From: Streptomyces fumanus
GTDB taxonomy: Bacteria > Actinomycetota > Actinomycetes > Streptomycetales > Streptomycetaceae
DNA: 64,000 bases
Direction of reading: 5' to 3'
NCBI RefSeq assembly: GCF_014655295.1
Contig: NZ_BNBI01000011.1
Location: forward strand, 298,510 to 362,509
Shown here in pieces: positions 1 through 8,648 of the stretch. Within the stretch, counting starts at the first letter, position 1. The number at the start of each line of letters is the position of its first letter. The translations under genes were made by a program, and so were the position numbers. The notes beneath the pieces are model-generated. The model worked only from the letters and a program-made list of their open reading frames with translations, searched no databases and had not been told where the DNA came from.

Positions 1-565
1 CGGCGCCCTGCTGGTCGCCGTGCTCGGCACCGTCGTCACCCTCGGCGCCACCTCCGACGGCGACACCGACGGCCCCGCCGACCGGGTCGGCGTCAACCCC
101 TCCGCCAGCCAGGGCACCGGCGACGACGGCAACTCCTCTACCGACCCGGGCGACGACGGCGACGGCGGCTCCGGCGACCCCGGGTACGCGGGCGCGGTCC
201 CCACCGACCCCGGCCCGGACGGCACCCCGGGCACCGCCGACGACCCGGCGCCGACCGGCTCGGCCACGCCGTCGGACGACCCGAGCGGCACCCGCCGCCC
301 GAGCGGCTCCGCCGACCCGTCCCAGAGCCCGAAGCCGTCGACGTCCGGCAAGCCGCCCACCGGCACCCACAAGCCCCCCACGGGCACGCAGAAGCCGCCC
401 AGCGGCAGCCAGACGCCGAGCACGCCGACCTCGCCCACGGAAACGGAGCCGGAGACGCCGACCCAGCCGACGCAGACCCCGGAGACGCCGACATCCCCGG
501 TGACCTCCGCCTCCAGCGCGTCCGGCAGCGCCCCCGGCACGGCGGCCACCGGCCAGATCATGTGA
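1..565 (+). CDS. C-terminal part of a membrane-anchored protein with a Pro/Thr/Ser-rich tail (5'-truncated by window)
   Basis: The frame is open from base 2 to the TGA at 563-565; the true start lies upstream of the window. The first visible residues (about GALLVAVLGTVVTLGA) look like a transmembrane segment. They are followed by about 165 residues of Gly/Asp-rich and then Pro/Thr/Ser/Lys-rich low-complexity sequence with short repeats of the type KPPTGT/KPPSGS. This looks like an extracytoplasmic stalk or wall-spanning tail. No catalytic domain is visible, so no function is assigned. The gene converges with nucS and the two share a hairpin between their stops. Confidence 0.6.
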   Translation, partial: GALLVAVLGTVVTLGATSDGDTDGPADRVGVNPSASQGTGDDGNSSTDPGDDGDGGSGDPGYAGAVPTDPGPDGTPGTADDPAPTGSATPSDDPSGTRRPSGSADPSQSPKPSTSGKPPTGTHKPPTGTQKPPSGSQTPSTPTSPTETEPETPTQPTQTPETPTSPVTSASSASGSAPGTAATGQIM

Positions 566-588
566 CACCGCCCGCACCCCGCGACGGG

Positions 589-623
589 CGAGGGCCGGGC
601 CCCCCAGGGGAGCCCGGCCCTCG
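589..623. terminator. Bidirectional hairpin between convergent genes
   Basis: Perfect 12-bp inverted repeat (589-600 with 612-623, arms cgagggccgggc / gcccggccctcg) and an 11-nt loop, lying between the stop of the upstream gene (565) and the stop of nucS (635). There is no clear U-tract, as is common in Streptomyces. Confidence 0.75.
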
Positions 624-634
624 TCCGCGATGGC

Positions 635-1306
635 TCAGAACAGCCGCAGCTTGTCGTCCTCGATGCCGCGCAGCGCGTCGTAGTCCAGCACCTGGCAGCC
701 GATGCCCCGGTCGGTCGCCAGCACCCGGGCCTGCGGCTTGATCTCCTGCGCGGCGAACACCCCGCGCACCGGGGCGAGCAGCGGATCCCGGTTCAGCAGC
801 TCCAGGTAGCGGGTGAGCTGCTCCACGCCGTCGATCTCGCCGCGCCGCTTGATCTCCACCGCGACGGTCCGCCCCTCGGCGTCCCGGCACAGGATGTCGA
901 CCGGCCCGATCGCCGTCGGGTACTCGCGGCGGATGAGGGTGTAGCCCTGGCCGAGCACCTCGATCCGGTCGGCGAGCAGCTCCTGGAGGTGTGCCTCCAC
1001 CCCGTCCTTGATCAGGCCGGGGTCCACGCCCAGTTCGTGCGAGGAGTCGTGGAGGACCTCCTCCATCGTGATGATGAGCTTCTCGCCCGCCTTGTTGACG
1101 ACCGTCCACACACCGGCGTCGTCACCGGTGCCCTCCTTCAGGGTGCAGGGCGGCGACATCCAGTTCAGGGGCTTGTAGGCCCGGTCGTCGGCGTGGATCG
1201 AGACGCTGCCGTCCGCCTTGACCAGGATCAGGCGGGGTGCCGAGGGGAGATGAGCGGTGAGCCGCCCGGCGTAGTCCACGGAGCAGCGGGCAATGACGAG
1301 ACGCAT
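635..1306 (-). CDS. nucS: NucS/EndoMS mismatch-specific endonuclease
   Basis: 223-aa protein starting at ATG 1306 (MRLVIARCSVDYAGRL); longer upstream starts would add Arg/Pro-rich non-conserved sequence. NucS is the actinobacterial and archaeal endonuclease that cuts both strands at mismatches and replaces MutS/MutL in these lineages. The N-terminal half is the dimerisation/DNA-binding domain. The C-terminal half is a RecB-like nuclease with the D-x(n)-E-x-K signature: Asp137 in GPVD, then Glu151 and Lys153 in VEIK. The extreme C-terminus DDKLRLF fits the conserved tail that contacts the sliding clamp in homologues. Transcribed alone, divergent from the 130-aa gene at 1598. Length equals that of the S. 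coelicolor protein as I remember it. Confidence 0.93.
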   Translation of the reverse strand: MRLVIARCSVDYAGRLTAHLPSAPRLILVKADGSVSIHADDRAYKPLNWMSPPCTLKEGTGDDAGVWTVVNKAGEKLIITMEEVLHDSSHELGVDPGLIKDGVEAHLQELLADRIEVLGQGYTLIRREYPTAIGPVDILCRDAEGRTVAVEIKRRGEIDGVEQLTRYLELLNRDPLLAPVRGVFAAQEIKPQARVLATDRGIGCQVLDYDALRGIEDDKLRLF

Positions 1307-1597
1307 GGTCGGCAACGCTACTCGACCCGCCCGCCCCGGCGCGATTCGCACCCCGTCCCGCCTCCCGGACGAGGGGCCGGGGATCGCCCCGCTTCTCCCC
1401 TTGGTCCCTTCTTGCGCACTGGCCGATTGTGCCCCGGTCCCCGGTCGCGCATCTGCACATTCTCCTGGTGCGGCCCCCTCGGGCTGCCTACGGTAGGGAA
1501 CGGGAGGTCGCGGGTCGTGCACACAGCGTGTCCGGAGCCCCAGGACTCCCTTACTGTCCGGCATCCCCCGCTGGTCGGGGGTGCGAGAGGAGAACCC

Positions 1598-1990
1598 ATG
1601 TCGCTCGACGTCTCACCGGCCCTACTCGAACAGGCCGAGCGAGGCGAGGTCGACGACGCTGCATTCGTCGACTGCGTCCGGACTTCCCTGCCCTACGCAT
1701 GGGAAATGATCAGCTCCCTGGTGGCTCAGCTCAAGGTCGACGGCGGCGAGTTCGCCGACAATCAGACGCCCCCGCCGGACGAGCAGGCGCGCGGCCAGTT
1801 GCTGCGCGCACTCGCGAGTGACGCGATACGCGGAGCGCTGCAGCGGCACTTCGGTGTCCGCCTGGCCTTCCAGAACTGCCACCGGGTGGCCGTCTTCGCG
1901 CCGGACTCCTCCGCCGACGGGAGGCTGGCCCGGTTCACCTCGGTGCGCGGCCAGGTGCTCAACCAGTCGCCGGAACTCCGCGACTGCTGA
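1598..1990 (+). CDS. Conserved SCO5389-family small protein
   Basis: 130-aa protein beginning at ATG 1598, preceded by a gagaggaga Shine-Dalgarno about 6 nt upstream. It is soluble, mildly acidic and has no signal peptide or membrane segment. The region LLRALASDAIRGALQRHFG looks helical, and a Cys and His occur together in FQNCHRVAVF. The family is conserved in Streptomyces next to nucS but has no assigned function; I recognise the family only by this position and sequence. Monocistronic, ended by the hairpin at 2006-2048. Confidence 0.85.
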   Translation: MSLDVSPALLEQAERGEVDDAAFVDCVRTSLPYAWEMISSLVAQLKVDGGEFADNQTPPPDEQARGQLLRALASDAIRGALQRHFGVRLAFQNCHRVAVFAPDSSADGRLARFTSVRGQVLNQSPELRDC

Positions 1991-2005
1991 TGCCGAAGCC
2001 CCGCT

Positions 2006-2048
2006 TGCCGCTCCGTGCGCGGGAGGCGCGGTCCGTACCGGAGCGGCA
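2006..2048. terminator. Convergent-gene hairpin terminator
   Basis: Perfect 10-bp inverted repeat tgccgctccg (2006-2015) / cggagcggca (2039-2048), placed between the stops of the plus-strand gene ending at 1990 and the minus-strand oxidoreductase ending at 2062. Confidence 0.7.
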
Positions 2049-2061
2049 GGCCCCCGGGGAG

Positions 2062-3090
2062 TCAGCGCAGGTGGGGCAGGACCTCGGAGCCGAGCCGCCG
2101 TACGTTCTCCTCGGTGGCCGCGAGATCGCCGGAGCCCTCCACCAGCAGGGCGAACCGGGAGATACCGGTGCGCTCGCTGGTCGCCGCCAGCCGGTCGGCG
2201 CAGAGCCGGGGGGTGCCCACCGGGTGCAGGCCGCACAGCAGCTCCGTATAGGCCAGCGGGTCGCGCATCCGCCGGGCCCGGCCGTCCACCGTGACATGGG
2301 CCGCCAGGCCCCGGCGCAGCCAGCCCGGCATCGCCTTGGTCAGCGTCTCCGCCGCGTCGCCGCGCCGGTCGGCGATCTGGCAGACGCCGGCCGAGATGTG
2401 CGGGGCGCCCCTGATCTCCTCGCCGGGCCGCCCGGCCGCCCGCGCGTGCCGCCGCCACAGGGCGACCATCTCGGCCTTCTCCTCGTCCCCGATGTGCATC
2501 CCGAGCAGCATCGGCAGCCCGCGCCCGGCGGCCAGCTCCACGCCGGCCGGGGAGGTGCAGGCGACGACGACCTCCGGGCCCGGCGCCTCGGTGAGGGCCT
2601 CGCGGGGGCGGGGGACGACGGGGACCTCGCGGAACCGGTGGCGCTCGCCGGACGCCGAGACCACCGGGTCGCGCAGCCAGCGCAGCAGCAGGTCCAGCGA
2701 CTCCGGGAACTGCCGCTCGTAGGCCGCCAGACCCGCGCCGAACACCTCCAGGTCCACCCAGGGCCCGCCGCGCCCCACGCCCAGCGTGAACCGGCCGCCG
2801 CTCGTCACGTGCAGCAGCGCGGCCTGCTCGCCGAGGGCGACGGGATGGGCGGTAGGCAGCACGCTGACGGCGGTGCCGATCCGCAGCCGGGAGGTGCGGC
2901 CCAGCAGCAGGGCGGCCAGCGTCACGGCGGACGGGCAGGTGCCGTACGGCACGAAGTGGTGCTCGGCCAGCCAGACCGAGTCCAGCCCGGCCTCCTCGGC
3001 GACCTCGGCGGAGCGGACCGCGCGGTGCAACGCCTCTCCCTGGCCCTGCCCCGGGAACTGGGCAGCCAACACGAAAGTTCCTACGCGCAT
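2062..3090 (-). CDS. LLM-class (luciferase-like) flavin-dependent oxidoreductase
   Basis: 342-aa protein from ATG 3090 with a cagga Shine-Dalgarno about 10 nt upstream. Family features of bacterial luciferase-like TIM-barrel monooxygenases are visible: an N-terminal beta strand (RVGTFVLAAQFPGQ), GLDSVWLAEHHF near residue 34, the core strand LRIGTAVSVLP, and GRFTLGVGRGGP. Members use reduced FMN or F420. Substrate cannot be inferred, because the gene stands alone with no pathway neighbour. The upstream 255 bp to the divergent gene at 3346 presumably hold both promoters. Confidence 0.85.
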   Translation of the reverse strand: MRVGTFVLAAQFPGQGQGEALHRAVRSAEVAEEAGLDSVWLAEHHFVPYGTCPSAVTLAALLLGRTSRLRIGTAVSVLPTAHPVALGEQAALLHVTSGGRFTLGVGRGGPWVDLEVFGAGLAAYERQFPESLDLLLRWLRDPVVSASGERHRFREVPVVPRPREALTEAPGPEVVVACTSPAGVELAAGRGLPMLLGMHIGDEEKAEMVALWRRHARAAGRPGEEIRGAPHISAGVCQIADRRGDAAETLTKAMPGWLRRGLAAHVTVDGRARRMRDPLAYTELLCGLHPVGTPRLCADRLAATSERTGISRFALLVEGSGDLAATEENVRRLGSEVLPHLR

Positions 3091-3345
3091 TGCTTTTTCC
3101 TGCTTCCTCGGCTCCGACGCGGAGCTCCCCCACAGCGCATAACCGCACGACACGTGCCGAGGACACGGCCGAGCGGAGAGATTTGCCGATTGTCGGGAGA
3201 ACGGGCCCCCGGGCGCGGCGGGGGACGTGCCGGGGACCCGTCGTACGGGCGCCGCGGACGCCGGGTGCCGTACCGTCCGCCCCCGCCCCGCCCGCGTAGG
3301 CTGGTTTCCGACCCGTACTCCCCGTAGAGCTCCGTGAGGTGTCCC

Positions 3346-3678
3346 GTGTCCCCGCGTCGCAACCGACCCAAGGGAGCCGGTCTGTCCGGCCGGAGTGCCG
3401 AGGACGACCGCCCGGGGCGCTACGGCGGCTGGCAGTCCTCGCAGAGCTGGGGGGACGAGGAGTGGTACGTGCGGCACGTGGCCGGCGCCAGCGCGCAGGG
3501 CAAGTCCTACCGCTGCCCCGGCTGCGACCAGATGATCCCCGACGGCGTGCCGCACGTGGTGGCCTGGCCGGAGCACTCGGGCGTCGACGAGCGCCGGCAC
3601 TGGCACAAGGCGTGCTGGAACGCCCGGGACCGCCGCACCACGCGGGTGCAGCGGTCCCGGAACGCGCCGCGGTTCTGA
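3346..3678 (+). CDS. Small zinc-ribbon-like protein (often annotated ATP/GTP-binding)
   Basis: 110-aa basic protein. Start chosen at GTG 3346 because GAGG at 3336-3339 is correctly spaced; an alternative in-frame start at 3334 has no ribosome site. The central segment has a putative metal site, Cys-Pro-Gly-Cys followed by HWHKACW. The N-terminal third is Arg/Gly-rich and disordered and the C-terminus is Arg-rich, so nucleic-acid binding is plausible. Automated annotation often calls such proteins ATP/GTP-binding, but I see no P-loop. It converges with the ABC permease gene at 3686, separated by 7 bp. Confidence 0.75.
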   Translation: MSPRRNRPKGAGLSGRSAEDDRPGRYGGWQSSQSWGDEEWYVRHVAGASAQGKSYRCPGCDQMIPDGVPHVVAWPEHSGVDERRHWHKACWNARDRRTTRVQRSRNAPRF

Positions 3679-3685
3679 ACGGCGC

Positions 3686-4537
3686 TCAGACGTCCCGCCG
3701 TTCCAGCAGGGCGTAGGCGAGGCCGAACGCGACGGCGGTCACCACCAGCACCATCCACAGCGGGTCCCAGCCCGAGGGGCCGCTGTCGCTGAGCGAGTTG
3801 GCGTAGAAGATGCTGAGCTGGTTGGGGATCGAGTACTCGAACAGGGCCTGCTGCACGTCCTTGAGCGAATCGGTGAACATGAACAGGGCGATCACCAGCG
3901 GGGCCAGCAGCACGCCGATCATGATGGTGATGGCGCCCGCCGAGTGCCGGATGATCGAGCCGACGGCGAGCGAGGCCAGGCCCAGCAGCGCCAGGTAGAG
4001 CGAGACGCCGACGGTGGCCTTGAGCCAGTCCTCGCCGCCGGGCGACTCGGCGCCGCTGCCCTCCAGCAGCGCCACCTGCACGACCGCCGTCAGCGTGGTG
4101 GAGACCAGGGTCACCACGAAGGCCACCAGGAAGAACACCACGGCCTTGGCCGCCAGCACCCGGCCCCGGCTGGGGCAGGCGGTCATCGTGGTGCGGACCA
4201 TGCCGGTGCCGTACTCCGAGGCCGTGGTCAGCACGCCGAGCGTGATGAGGCACATGCTGCCCAGCAGCAGCCCGAAGAAGCCCAGCTCCAGCGGATTGGA
4301 CCCGGACATGTCGGCGGTGGTGGAGCCGACCACCGCACCGGCCAGCACGCCGATGCCGACGACCAGCAGCACGAACACCCCGAGCGTCCACATCGTGGAG
4401 CGCACCGACCGCATCTTCGTCCACTCGGAGGCGACGGCGTGCAGCAGATGGGTGCGCACCACCGGGATCGGCGAGGTGTAACCGGGGTACGGCGGCCGCG
4501 GCGCGGCCTGCGGCAGCGGGGGCTGGGGCGTGCTCAT
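3686..4537 (-). CDS. ABC transporter permease (NatB/ABC-2 type), exporter 1
   Basis: 283-aa membrane protein with a Pro-rich cytoplasmic N-terminus (about 30 residues), the conserved entry motif SEWTKMRSVRSTMWTLG and about six hydrophobic segments (for example VFVLLVVGIGVLAGAVVG). EYGTGMVRTTMTACPSRGRVLAAK is the typical ABC-2 loop between helices 2 and 3. Its ATG overlaps the TGA of the ATPase gene (ATGA, 4534-4537), so the two are translationally coupled. Forms a two-component exporter with the ATPase at 4534-5709. Substrate unknown. Clearly paralogous to the permease at 5822-6598. Confidence 0.88.
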   Translation of the reverse strand: MSTPQPPLPQAAPRPPYPGYTSPIPVVRTHLLHAVASEWTKMRSVRSTMWTLGVFVLLVVGIGVLAGAVVGSTTADMSGSNPLELGFFGLLLGSMCLITLGVLTTASEYGTGMVRTTMTACPSRGRVLAAKAVVFFLVAFVVTLVSTTLTAVVQVALLEGSGAESPGGEDWLKATVGVSLYLALLGLASLAVGSIIRHSAGAITIMIGVLLAPLVIALFMFTDSLKDVQQALFEYSIPNQLSIFYANSLSDSGPSGWDPLWMVLVVTAVAFGLAYALLERRDV

Positions 4538-5709
4538 CGTGGGTCCTCGGGCTCGGTGCGGTCGGCGGTGACGGGCGCGGCGGCGGGCTGCCCCGGCCCC
4601 TGGCCCTGGGGCGCCGGCTGCGCGTAGGGGTTGGGCTGCGGCGCGCCGTACGGGCCGGGCGGCGGCGCGAACAGCGGCCCGCCCTGCTGGGGCGGCGGCG
4701 GGGCGTACCAGCCGGGCTGGCCCTGCCCCGGCACCGGCACCGCGGGCCCCGCGCCGGGCGGGGGCACCTGGTGCAGCCCGGCCTTCTGGTCGTCGGTGGA
4801 CCGGTAGTCCACCACGCCCTGTGTCATCCGCATGTACGCCTCCTCCAGCGACGCCTGGTGCGGCGACAGCTCCCACAGCCGGACGCCCGCCTCGTGGGCG
4901 ATGTCGCTGATCCGGGGGAGCGGCAGCCCGGTCACCCGCAGCGCGCCGTCCTGCTCCGGCATGACGTGCCCGCCCGCCTCGGTCAGCGCGGAGGTGAGCT
5001 TCTCGCGGGCCTGCGGTTCGGTGCCGGGGGTGCGGACGCGGGCGAAGTCGGCGGAGTTGGCGGAGATGAAGTCGGTCACGCTCATGTCGGCGAGCAACTG
5101 GCCGCGCCCGATGACGATCAGGTGGTCGGCGGTCAGCGCCATCTCGCTCATCAGGTGCGAGGAGACGAAGACGGTCCGGCCCTCGGCGGCGAGCGCCTTC
5201 ATCAGGTTCCGCACCCAGAGGATGCCCTCCGGGTCGAGGCCGTTGACCGGCTCGTCGAAGAGCAGCACCTGGGGGTCGCCGAGCAGCGCGGCGGCGATGC
5301 CGAGCCGCTGGCCCATGCCGAGCGAGAAGCCCTTGGACCGCTTGCCGGCGACCTCCTGCAGGCCGACCACGCCGAGCACCTCGTCGACCCGGCGGGCCGG
5401 GATGCCGGACAGTTGGGCGAGGCTGAGCAGGTGGTTGCGGGCGGAGCGGCCGCCGTGCACCGCCTTGGCGTCGAGCAGGGCGCCGACGTGCCGGGGGGCG
5501 TTCGGCAGTTGCCGGTACGGGTGGCCGCTGATCGTGACGTGGCCCGCGGTCGGGTTGTCCAGGCCCAGGATCATCCGCATCGTCGTCGACTTGCCCGAGC
5601 CGTTGGGTCCGAGGAAGCCGGTGACGGCGCCGGGCCGCACCTGGAAGGACAGGTTGTGCACGGCGGTCTTGTCGCCGTATCGCTTGGTCAGGCCGACAGC
5701 CTCGATCAT
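4534..5709 (-). CDS. ABC transporter ATP-binding protein with Pro/Gln/Gly-rich C-terminal tail, exporter 1
   Basis: 391 aa from ATG 5709 (an in-frame GTG at 5718 is an alternative; neither has an ideal ribosome site). Walker A GPNGSGKST, signature KGFSLGMGQR and Walker B VLLFDEP followed by the D-loop NGLDPEG place it in the DrrA/NatA-like group. After a normal ~310-residue ATPase comes an ~80-residue Pro/Gly/Gln/Ala tail (GQGQPGWYAPPPPQQGG...), absent from the paralogue at 6595-7560 and probably disordered. First gene of a two-gene operon. The probable promoter is at 5768-5798. Confidence 0.9.
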   Translation of the reverse strand: MIEAVGLTKRYGDKTAVHNLSFQVRPGAVTGFLGPNGSGKSTTMRMILGLDNPTAGHVTISGHPYRQLPNAPRHVGALLDAKAVHGGRSARNHLLSLAQLSGIPARRVDEVLGVVGLQEVAGKRSKGFSLGMGQRLGIAAALLGDPQVLLFDEPVNGLDPEGILWVRNLMKALAAEGRTVFVSSHLMSEMALTADHLIVIGRGQLLADMSVTDFISANSADFARVRTPGTEPQAREKLTSALTEAGGHVMPEQDGALRVTGLPLPRISDIAHEAGVRLWELSPHQASLEEAYMRMTQGVVDYRSTDDQKAGLHQVPPPGAGPAVPVPGQGQPGWYAPPPPQQGGPLFAPPPGPYGAPQPNPYAQPAPQGQGPGQPAAAPVTADRTEPEDPR

Positions 5710-5767
5710 GCTCCGCACCCATCGAATGGTTCAGGACAGCGGGGCACACGCCCCCGTAAGGGTTAGG

Positions 5768-5798
5768 AGCCTATCGAGGCGCTGACGGTTCCGTTCAA
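5768..5798 (-). promoter_or_regulatory. Candidate promoter of ABC exporter 1
   Basis: On the minus strand TTGAAC (5793-5798) and TAGGCT (5768-5773) are spaced 19 bp, about 60 nt upstream of the ATPase start, in an otherwise gene-free 112-bp gap. Seen by eye only; the spacing is slightly long. Confidence 0.35.
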
Positions 5799-5821
5799 GT
5801 CCGCGCAAAATCCGGCCGGGC

Positions 5822-6598
5822 TCAGGCGTCCCGCCGCTTCAGCACCAGATAGCCGCCGAGGAGCGCCGCGACCACCCAGAGCGCCAGAATGCCGAGGCCG
5901 CCCCAGGGGCCGTACGGGGTGTCGTCGTCGAGCGGCGGGACCACCTGCATGATCTTGCTGCCCGCCTGGTCCGGCAGGAACCGCCCGACCTTCTCGGTCG
6001 CGTCGACGCTGCCCAGGATGTTGGAGATCAGGAAGAAGAACGGCATCAGGATGCCCAGCGACAGCATCGGGGAGCGCAGCATCGCGGCGACGCCCATGGA
6101 GAACATGGTGATGAGCGTCATGTAGAGGCCGCCGCCGATCACCGCCCGCAGCACCCCGGCGTCACCGATCGACGCCTTGAGGTGGCCGAGCATCGCCTGC
6201 CCCAGGAAGAAGGCGGCGAAGCTGGTGACCATGGAGACCACCAGGGCGAGCAGGGTGGCCACGGCGACCTTGCTGAACAGGAAGGTGCCGCGCCGGGGCA
6301 CCGCCGCCAGCGAGGTCCGGATCATGCCGCTGCTGTACTCGTTGGCCACCACCAGCACCCCGAAGACGATCATTGCCAACTGGCCGAGGCTCATCCCGGC
6401 GAAGCTGGTGAAGGTCGGGTCGAAGGCGAGCCGGTCCCGTTCGTCCATGGTGTCGTACTCGTTCTTGGACAGGGCCGCGATCAGCATCCCGAGCGCGAGG
6501 GTGACGACCACGGCCAGCCCCAGCGTCCACACCGTGGAGGCCACCGACCGGATCTTGGTCCACTCGGACCGGACCACCTGTGTCGCCGCCATGCTCAT
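5822..6598 (-). CDS. ABC transporter permease, exporter 2
   Basis: 258-aa membrane protein; start ATG 6598 overlaps the ATPase TGA (ATGA, 6595-6598) and has a ggaggaag ribosome site. It has the same architecture as exporter 1: SEWTKIRSVASTVWTLG, then hydrophobic helices, the loop NEYSSGMIRTSLAAVPRRG, and a final helix ending YLVLKRRDA. An insertion facing outward (NEYDTMDERDRLAFDP) separates the first two helices. Pairs with the ATPase at 6595-7560. Substrate unknown; the family includes bacteriocin, antibiotic and Na+ exporters. Confidence 0.88.
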   Translation of the reverse strand: MSMAATQVVRSEWTKIRSVASTVWTLGLAVVVTLALGMLIAALSKNEYDTMDERDRLAFDPTFTSFAGMSLGQLAMIVFGVLVVANEYSSGMIRTSLAAVPRRGTFLFSKVAVATLLALVVSMVTSFAAFFLGQAMLGHLKASIGDAGVLRAVIGGGLYMTLITMFSMGVAAMLRSPMLSLGILMPFFFLISNILGSVDATEKVGRFLPDQAGSKIMQVVPPLDDDTPYGPWGGLGILALWVVAALLGGYLVLKRRDA

Positions 6599-7560
6599 GC
6601 CTTCCTCCAGTCGGGTCCCCACGCCTGCCGCGGCTCGGGCCCGCCGAGCGGCCGCCCGTCGTGCGCGTGGTACTCCACCGACTCCGCGGTGAGCCGCATG
6701 AACGCCTCCTCCAGCGAGGCCCGCTGGGGGCTCAGCTCGTGCAGCACGATCTGGTGCCGCGCGGCCAGCTCGCCGATCTGCTCGGACTTCTCGCCGTCCA
6801 CCTCCAGCACCTCGGCGCCGGCCTCCACCACGGTGATCCCGGCTCCGTGCAGCGCGTCGAGCAGTTGCTCGCGCTGCGGCGTGCGGATGCGCACGTACGA
6901 GCGGGAGTTGCGGGCGATGAAGTCGGCCATGGAGGTGTCGGCGAGCAGCCTGCCCTGGCCGATGACGACCAGGTGGTCGGCGGTCAGCGCCATCTCGCTC
7001 ATCAGGTGCGAGGAGACGAAGACGGTCCGGCCCTCGGCGGCGAGGGCCTTCATCAGATTGCGGATCCAGTGGATGCCCTCGGGGTCCAGGCCGTTGACCG
7101 GCTCGTCGAACATCAGGATCCGCGGGTCGCCGAGCAGCGCGCCCGCGATGCCGAGCCGCTGGCCCATGCCGAGCGAGAAGCCCTTGGCCTTCTTCTTCGC
7201 CACCGAGGTCAGACCGACCGTGTCCAGCACCTCGTGCACCCGGCGCCGGTCGATCCCGTTGGACTGGGCCAGGCAGAGCAGATGGTGGTAGGCGCTGCGC
7301 CCGCCGTGCATCGCCTTGGCGTCCAGCAGCGCCCCGATGTACTTCAGCGGGTCCTTGAGCTGGTCGTAGCGCATCCCGTCGATGCGCACCGCGCCGGCGG
7401 TGGGCCGGTCCAGGCCCAGCATCATCCGCATGGTCGTCGACTTGCCGGCGCCGTTGGGCCCGAGGAAGCCCGTGACGATGCCCGGTCTGACGGAGAAGGT
7501 CAGATGGTCGACCGCCACCTTCTCGCCGTACCGCTTGGTCAGCCCCTCCAGCTCAATCAT
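6595..7560 (-). CDS. ABC transporter ATP-binding protein, exporter 2
   Basis: 321 aa, complete ABC ATPase: Walker A GPNGAGKST, signature KGFSLGMGQR, Walker B ILMFDEP with the D-loop NGLDPEG, and H-loop region VFVSSHLMSEM. A 74-nt stretch (6971-7044), including the region encoding SSHLMSEMALTADHL, is base-for-base identical to 5120-5193 of exporter 1. This marks a tandem duplication with later gene conversion or strong constraint. First gene of its operon, just downstream of the filP terminator. Confidence 0.9.
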   Translation of the reverse strand: MIELEGLTKRYGEKVAVDHLTFSVRPGIVTGFLGPNGAGKSTTMRMMLGLDRPTAGAVRIDGMRYDQLKDPLKYIGALLDAKAMHGGRSAYHHLLCLAQSNGIDRRRVHEVLDTVGLTSVAKKKAKGFSLGMGQRLGIAGALLGDPRILMFDEPVNGLDPEGIHWIRNLMKALAAEGRTVFVSSHLMSEMALTADHLVVIGQGRLLADTSMADFIARNSRSYVRIRTPQREQLLDALHGAGITVVEAGAEVLEVDGEKSEQIGELAARHQIVLHELSPQRASLEEAFMRLTAESVEYHAHDGRPLGGPEPRQAWGPDWRKA

Positions 7561-7582
7561 GCGGACACGCTAGAACGCGACG

Positions 7583-7614
7583 GAGCCCTCTGCCACCCCA
7601 GTGGCAGAGGGCTC
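7583..7614. terminator. filP terminator hairpin
   Basis: Perfect 13-bp inverted repeat gagccctctgcca (7583-7595) / tggcagagggctc (7602-7614), extendable by one pair to leave a 4-nt loop. It lies 32 nt downstream of the filP stop and upstream of the ABC exporter 2 start, so it should insulate the two. Confidence 0.8.
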
Positions 7615-7645
7615 GGCCGGTGTTCGACCCCGGTACAGCGAGGTG

Positions 7646-8581
7646 TTACCGGGACTGCTGCGCGGGCACCCCGCGGGAGATCGGCTCGTCGTCGGAGGAC
7701 GTGCCGGCGGCGGCCACCGCGGCGCCCGTGAGGGTCGCCAGCATCTCGCGCACGTTGGTGAGCTGCGCGTTGATGGAGTCGCGGCGGTTGGTCAGGGCGG
7801 CCAGCTCGCGCTCGGACTCCGAACGGATCCGGTCGGCCTTGGCGTTGGCGTCGGCCACGATGTCCTCGGCCTGGCGCTGCGCGGTCTCCACCGTCTGGCG
7901 GGCCCGGCGCTCGGCGTCGGTGCGCAGCTTCTCGGCCTCCAGCCGGAGCTGCTCCGCGCGGTGCTCGATCTCGGCGAGCCGCTTCTCGGCCTTGGCCTGA
8001 CGCGAGGCCAGGTCCCGCTCGGACTGCTCGCGGCGCTTGGCCAGGTTGGTCTCGAAGTCGGCGGCGGCCTGCGCGGCCTTGGCCCGGGTCTCCTCGAAGA
8101 GGGCGTCGGCCTCCTCGCGCTTGGACTGCGCGTCCTTCTGCGCCTCGGACCGCAACTGCGAGGCGTCGCTCTTGGCCTTCTCGACGATCCGGATGCCCTC
8201 GTCCTCGGCCTTGGCCTTGCGCTCGGCCGCGTACGCCTCCGCGTCGTTGCGCACCTGCTGGGCGGCCGACTCGGCCAGCTCGCGGTGCTGCTCGGCGGCA
8301 CGGCGGGCCTCCTCGCGCAGTTCCTTCGCCTCTTCCTCGGCGAGCCGCAGGATCTTCTCGACCCGGGCGCCGAGACCGGCGTACGACGGCTCCGCGTCGC
8401 TGACCTGCGCCTGGGCGTTCTGGGTTTCGAGGTGAAGCTCCTCGATGCGCTTTTCCAGAGCGGTGATGCGGGCGAGAGCGCTGTCACGGTCGGAGACGAG
8501 CTTGGAGATACGTTCGTCCACCTGAGCGCGGTCGTACCCACGCCGCACAAGCTCGAAGCCGTAGGGGGAAGTGTCGCTCAT
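7646..8581 (-). CDS. filP: FilP, intermediate-filament-like coiled-coil protein
   Basis: 311 aa from ATG 8581 with an aggaa ribosome site. The N-terminus SPYGFELVRRGYDRAQVDERI is the conserved head shared by FilP and DivIVA-like proteins. Residues ~30-280 are one long coiled coil rich in Ala/Glu/Arg, and the Ala-rich C-terminus is short. FilP assembles a cytoskeletal network near hyphal tips, interacts with DivIVA and Scy, and contributes to hyphal rigidity. Immediately downstream of scy on the same strand, but separated by 183 bp with its own likely promoter. Confidence 0.95.
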   Translation of the reverse strand: MSDTSPYGFELVRRGYDRAQVDERISKLVSDRDSALARITALEKRIEELHLETQNAQAQVSDAEPSYAGLGARVEKILRLAEEEAKELREEARRAAEQHRELAESAAQQVRNDAEAYAAERKAKAEDEGIRIVEKAKSDASQLRSEAQKDAQSKREEADALFEETRAKAAQAAADFETNLAKRREQSERDLASRQAKAEKRLAEIEHRAEQLRLEAEKLRTDAERRARQTVETAQRQAEDIVADANAKADRIRSESERELAALTNRRDSINAQLTNVREMLATLTGAAVAAAGTSSDDEPISRGVPAQQSR

Positions 8582-8621
8582 GGGGTTCCTGTCGAATGAG
8601 ACCGGTGAGGTGATAGTCGGA

Positions 8622-8648
8622 ATCCTAGGGGCCAATGCGGTGTGTCAT
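8622..8648 (-). promoter_or_regulatory. Candidate filP promoter
   Basis: Minus strand: ATGACA (8643-8648) and TAGGAT (8622-8627), 15-bp spacer, about 33 nt from the predicted transcription start to the filP ATG. The 183-bp scy-filP gap is noticeably less GC-rich than the flanking genes. Confidence 0.35.
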
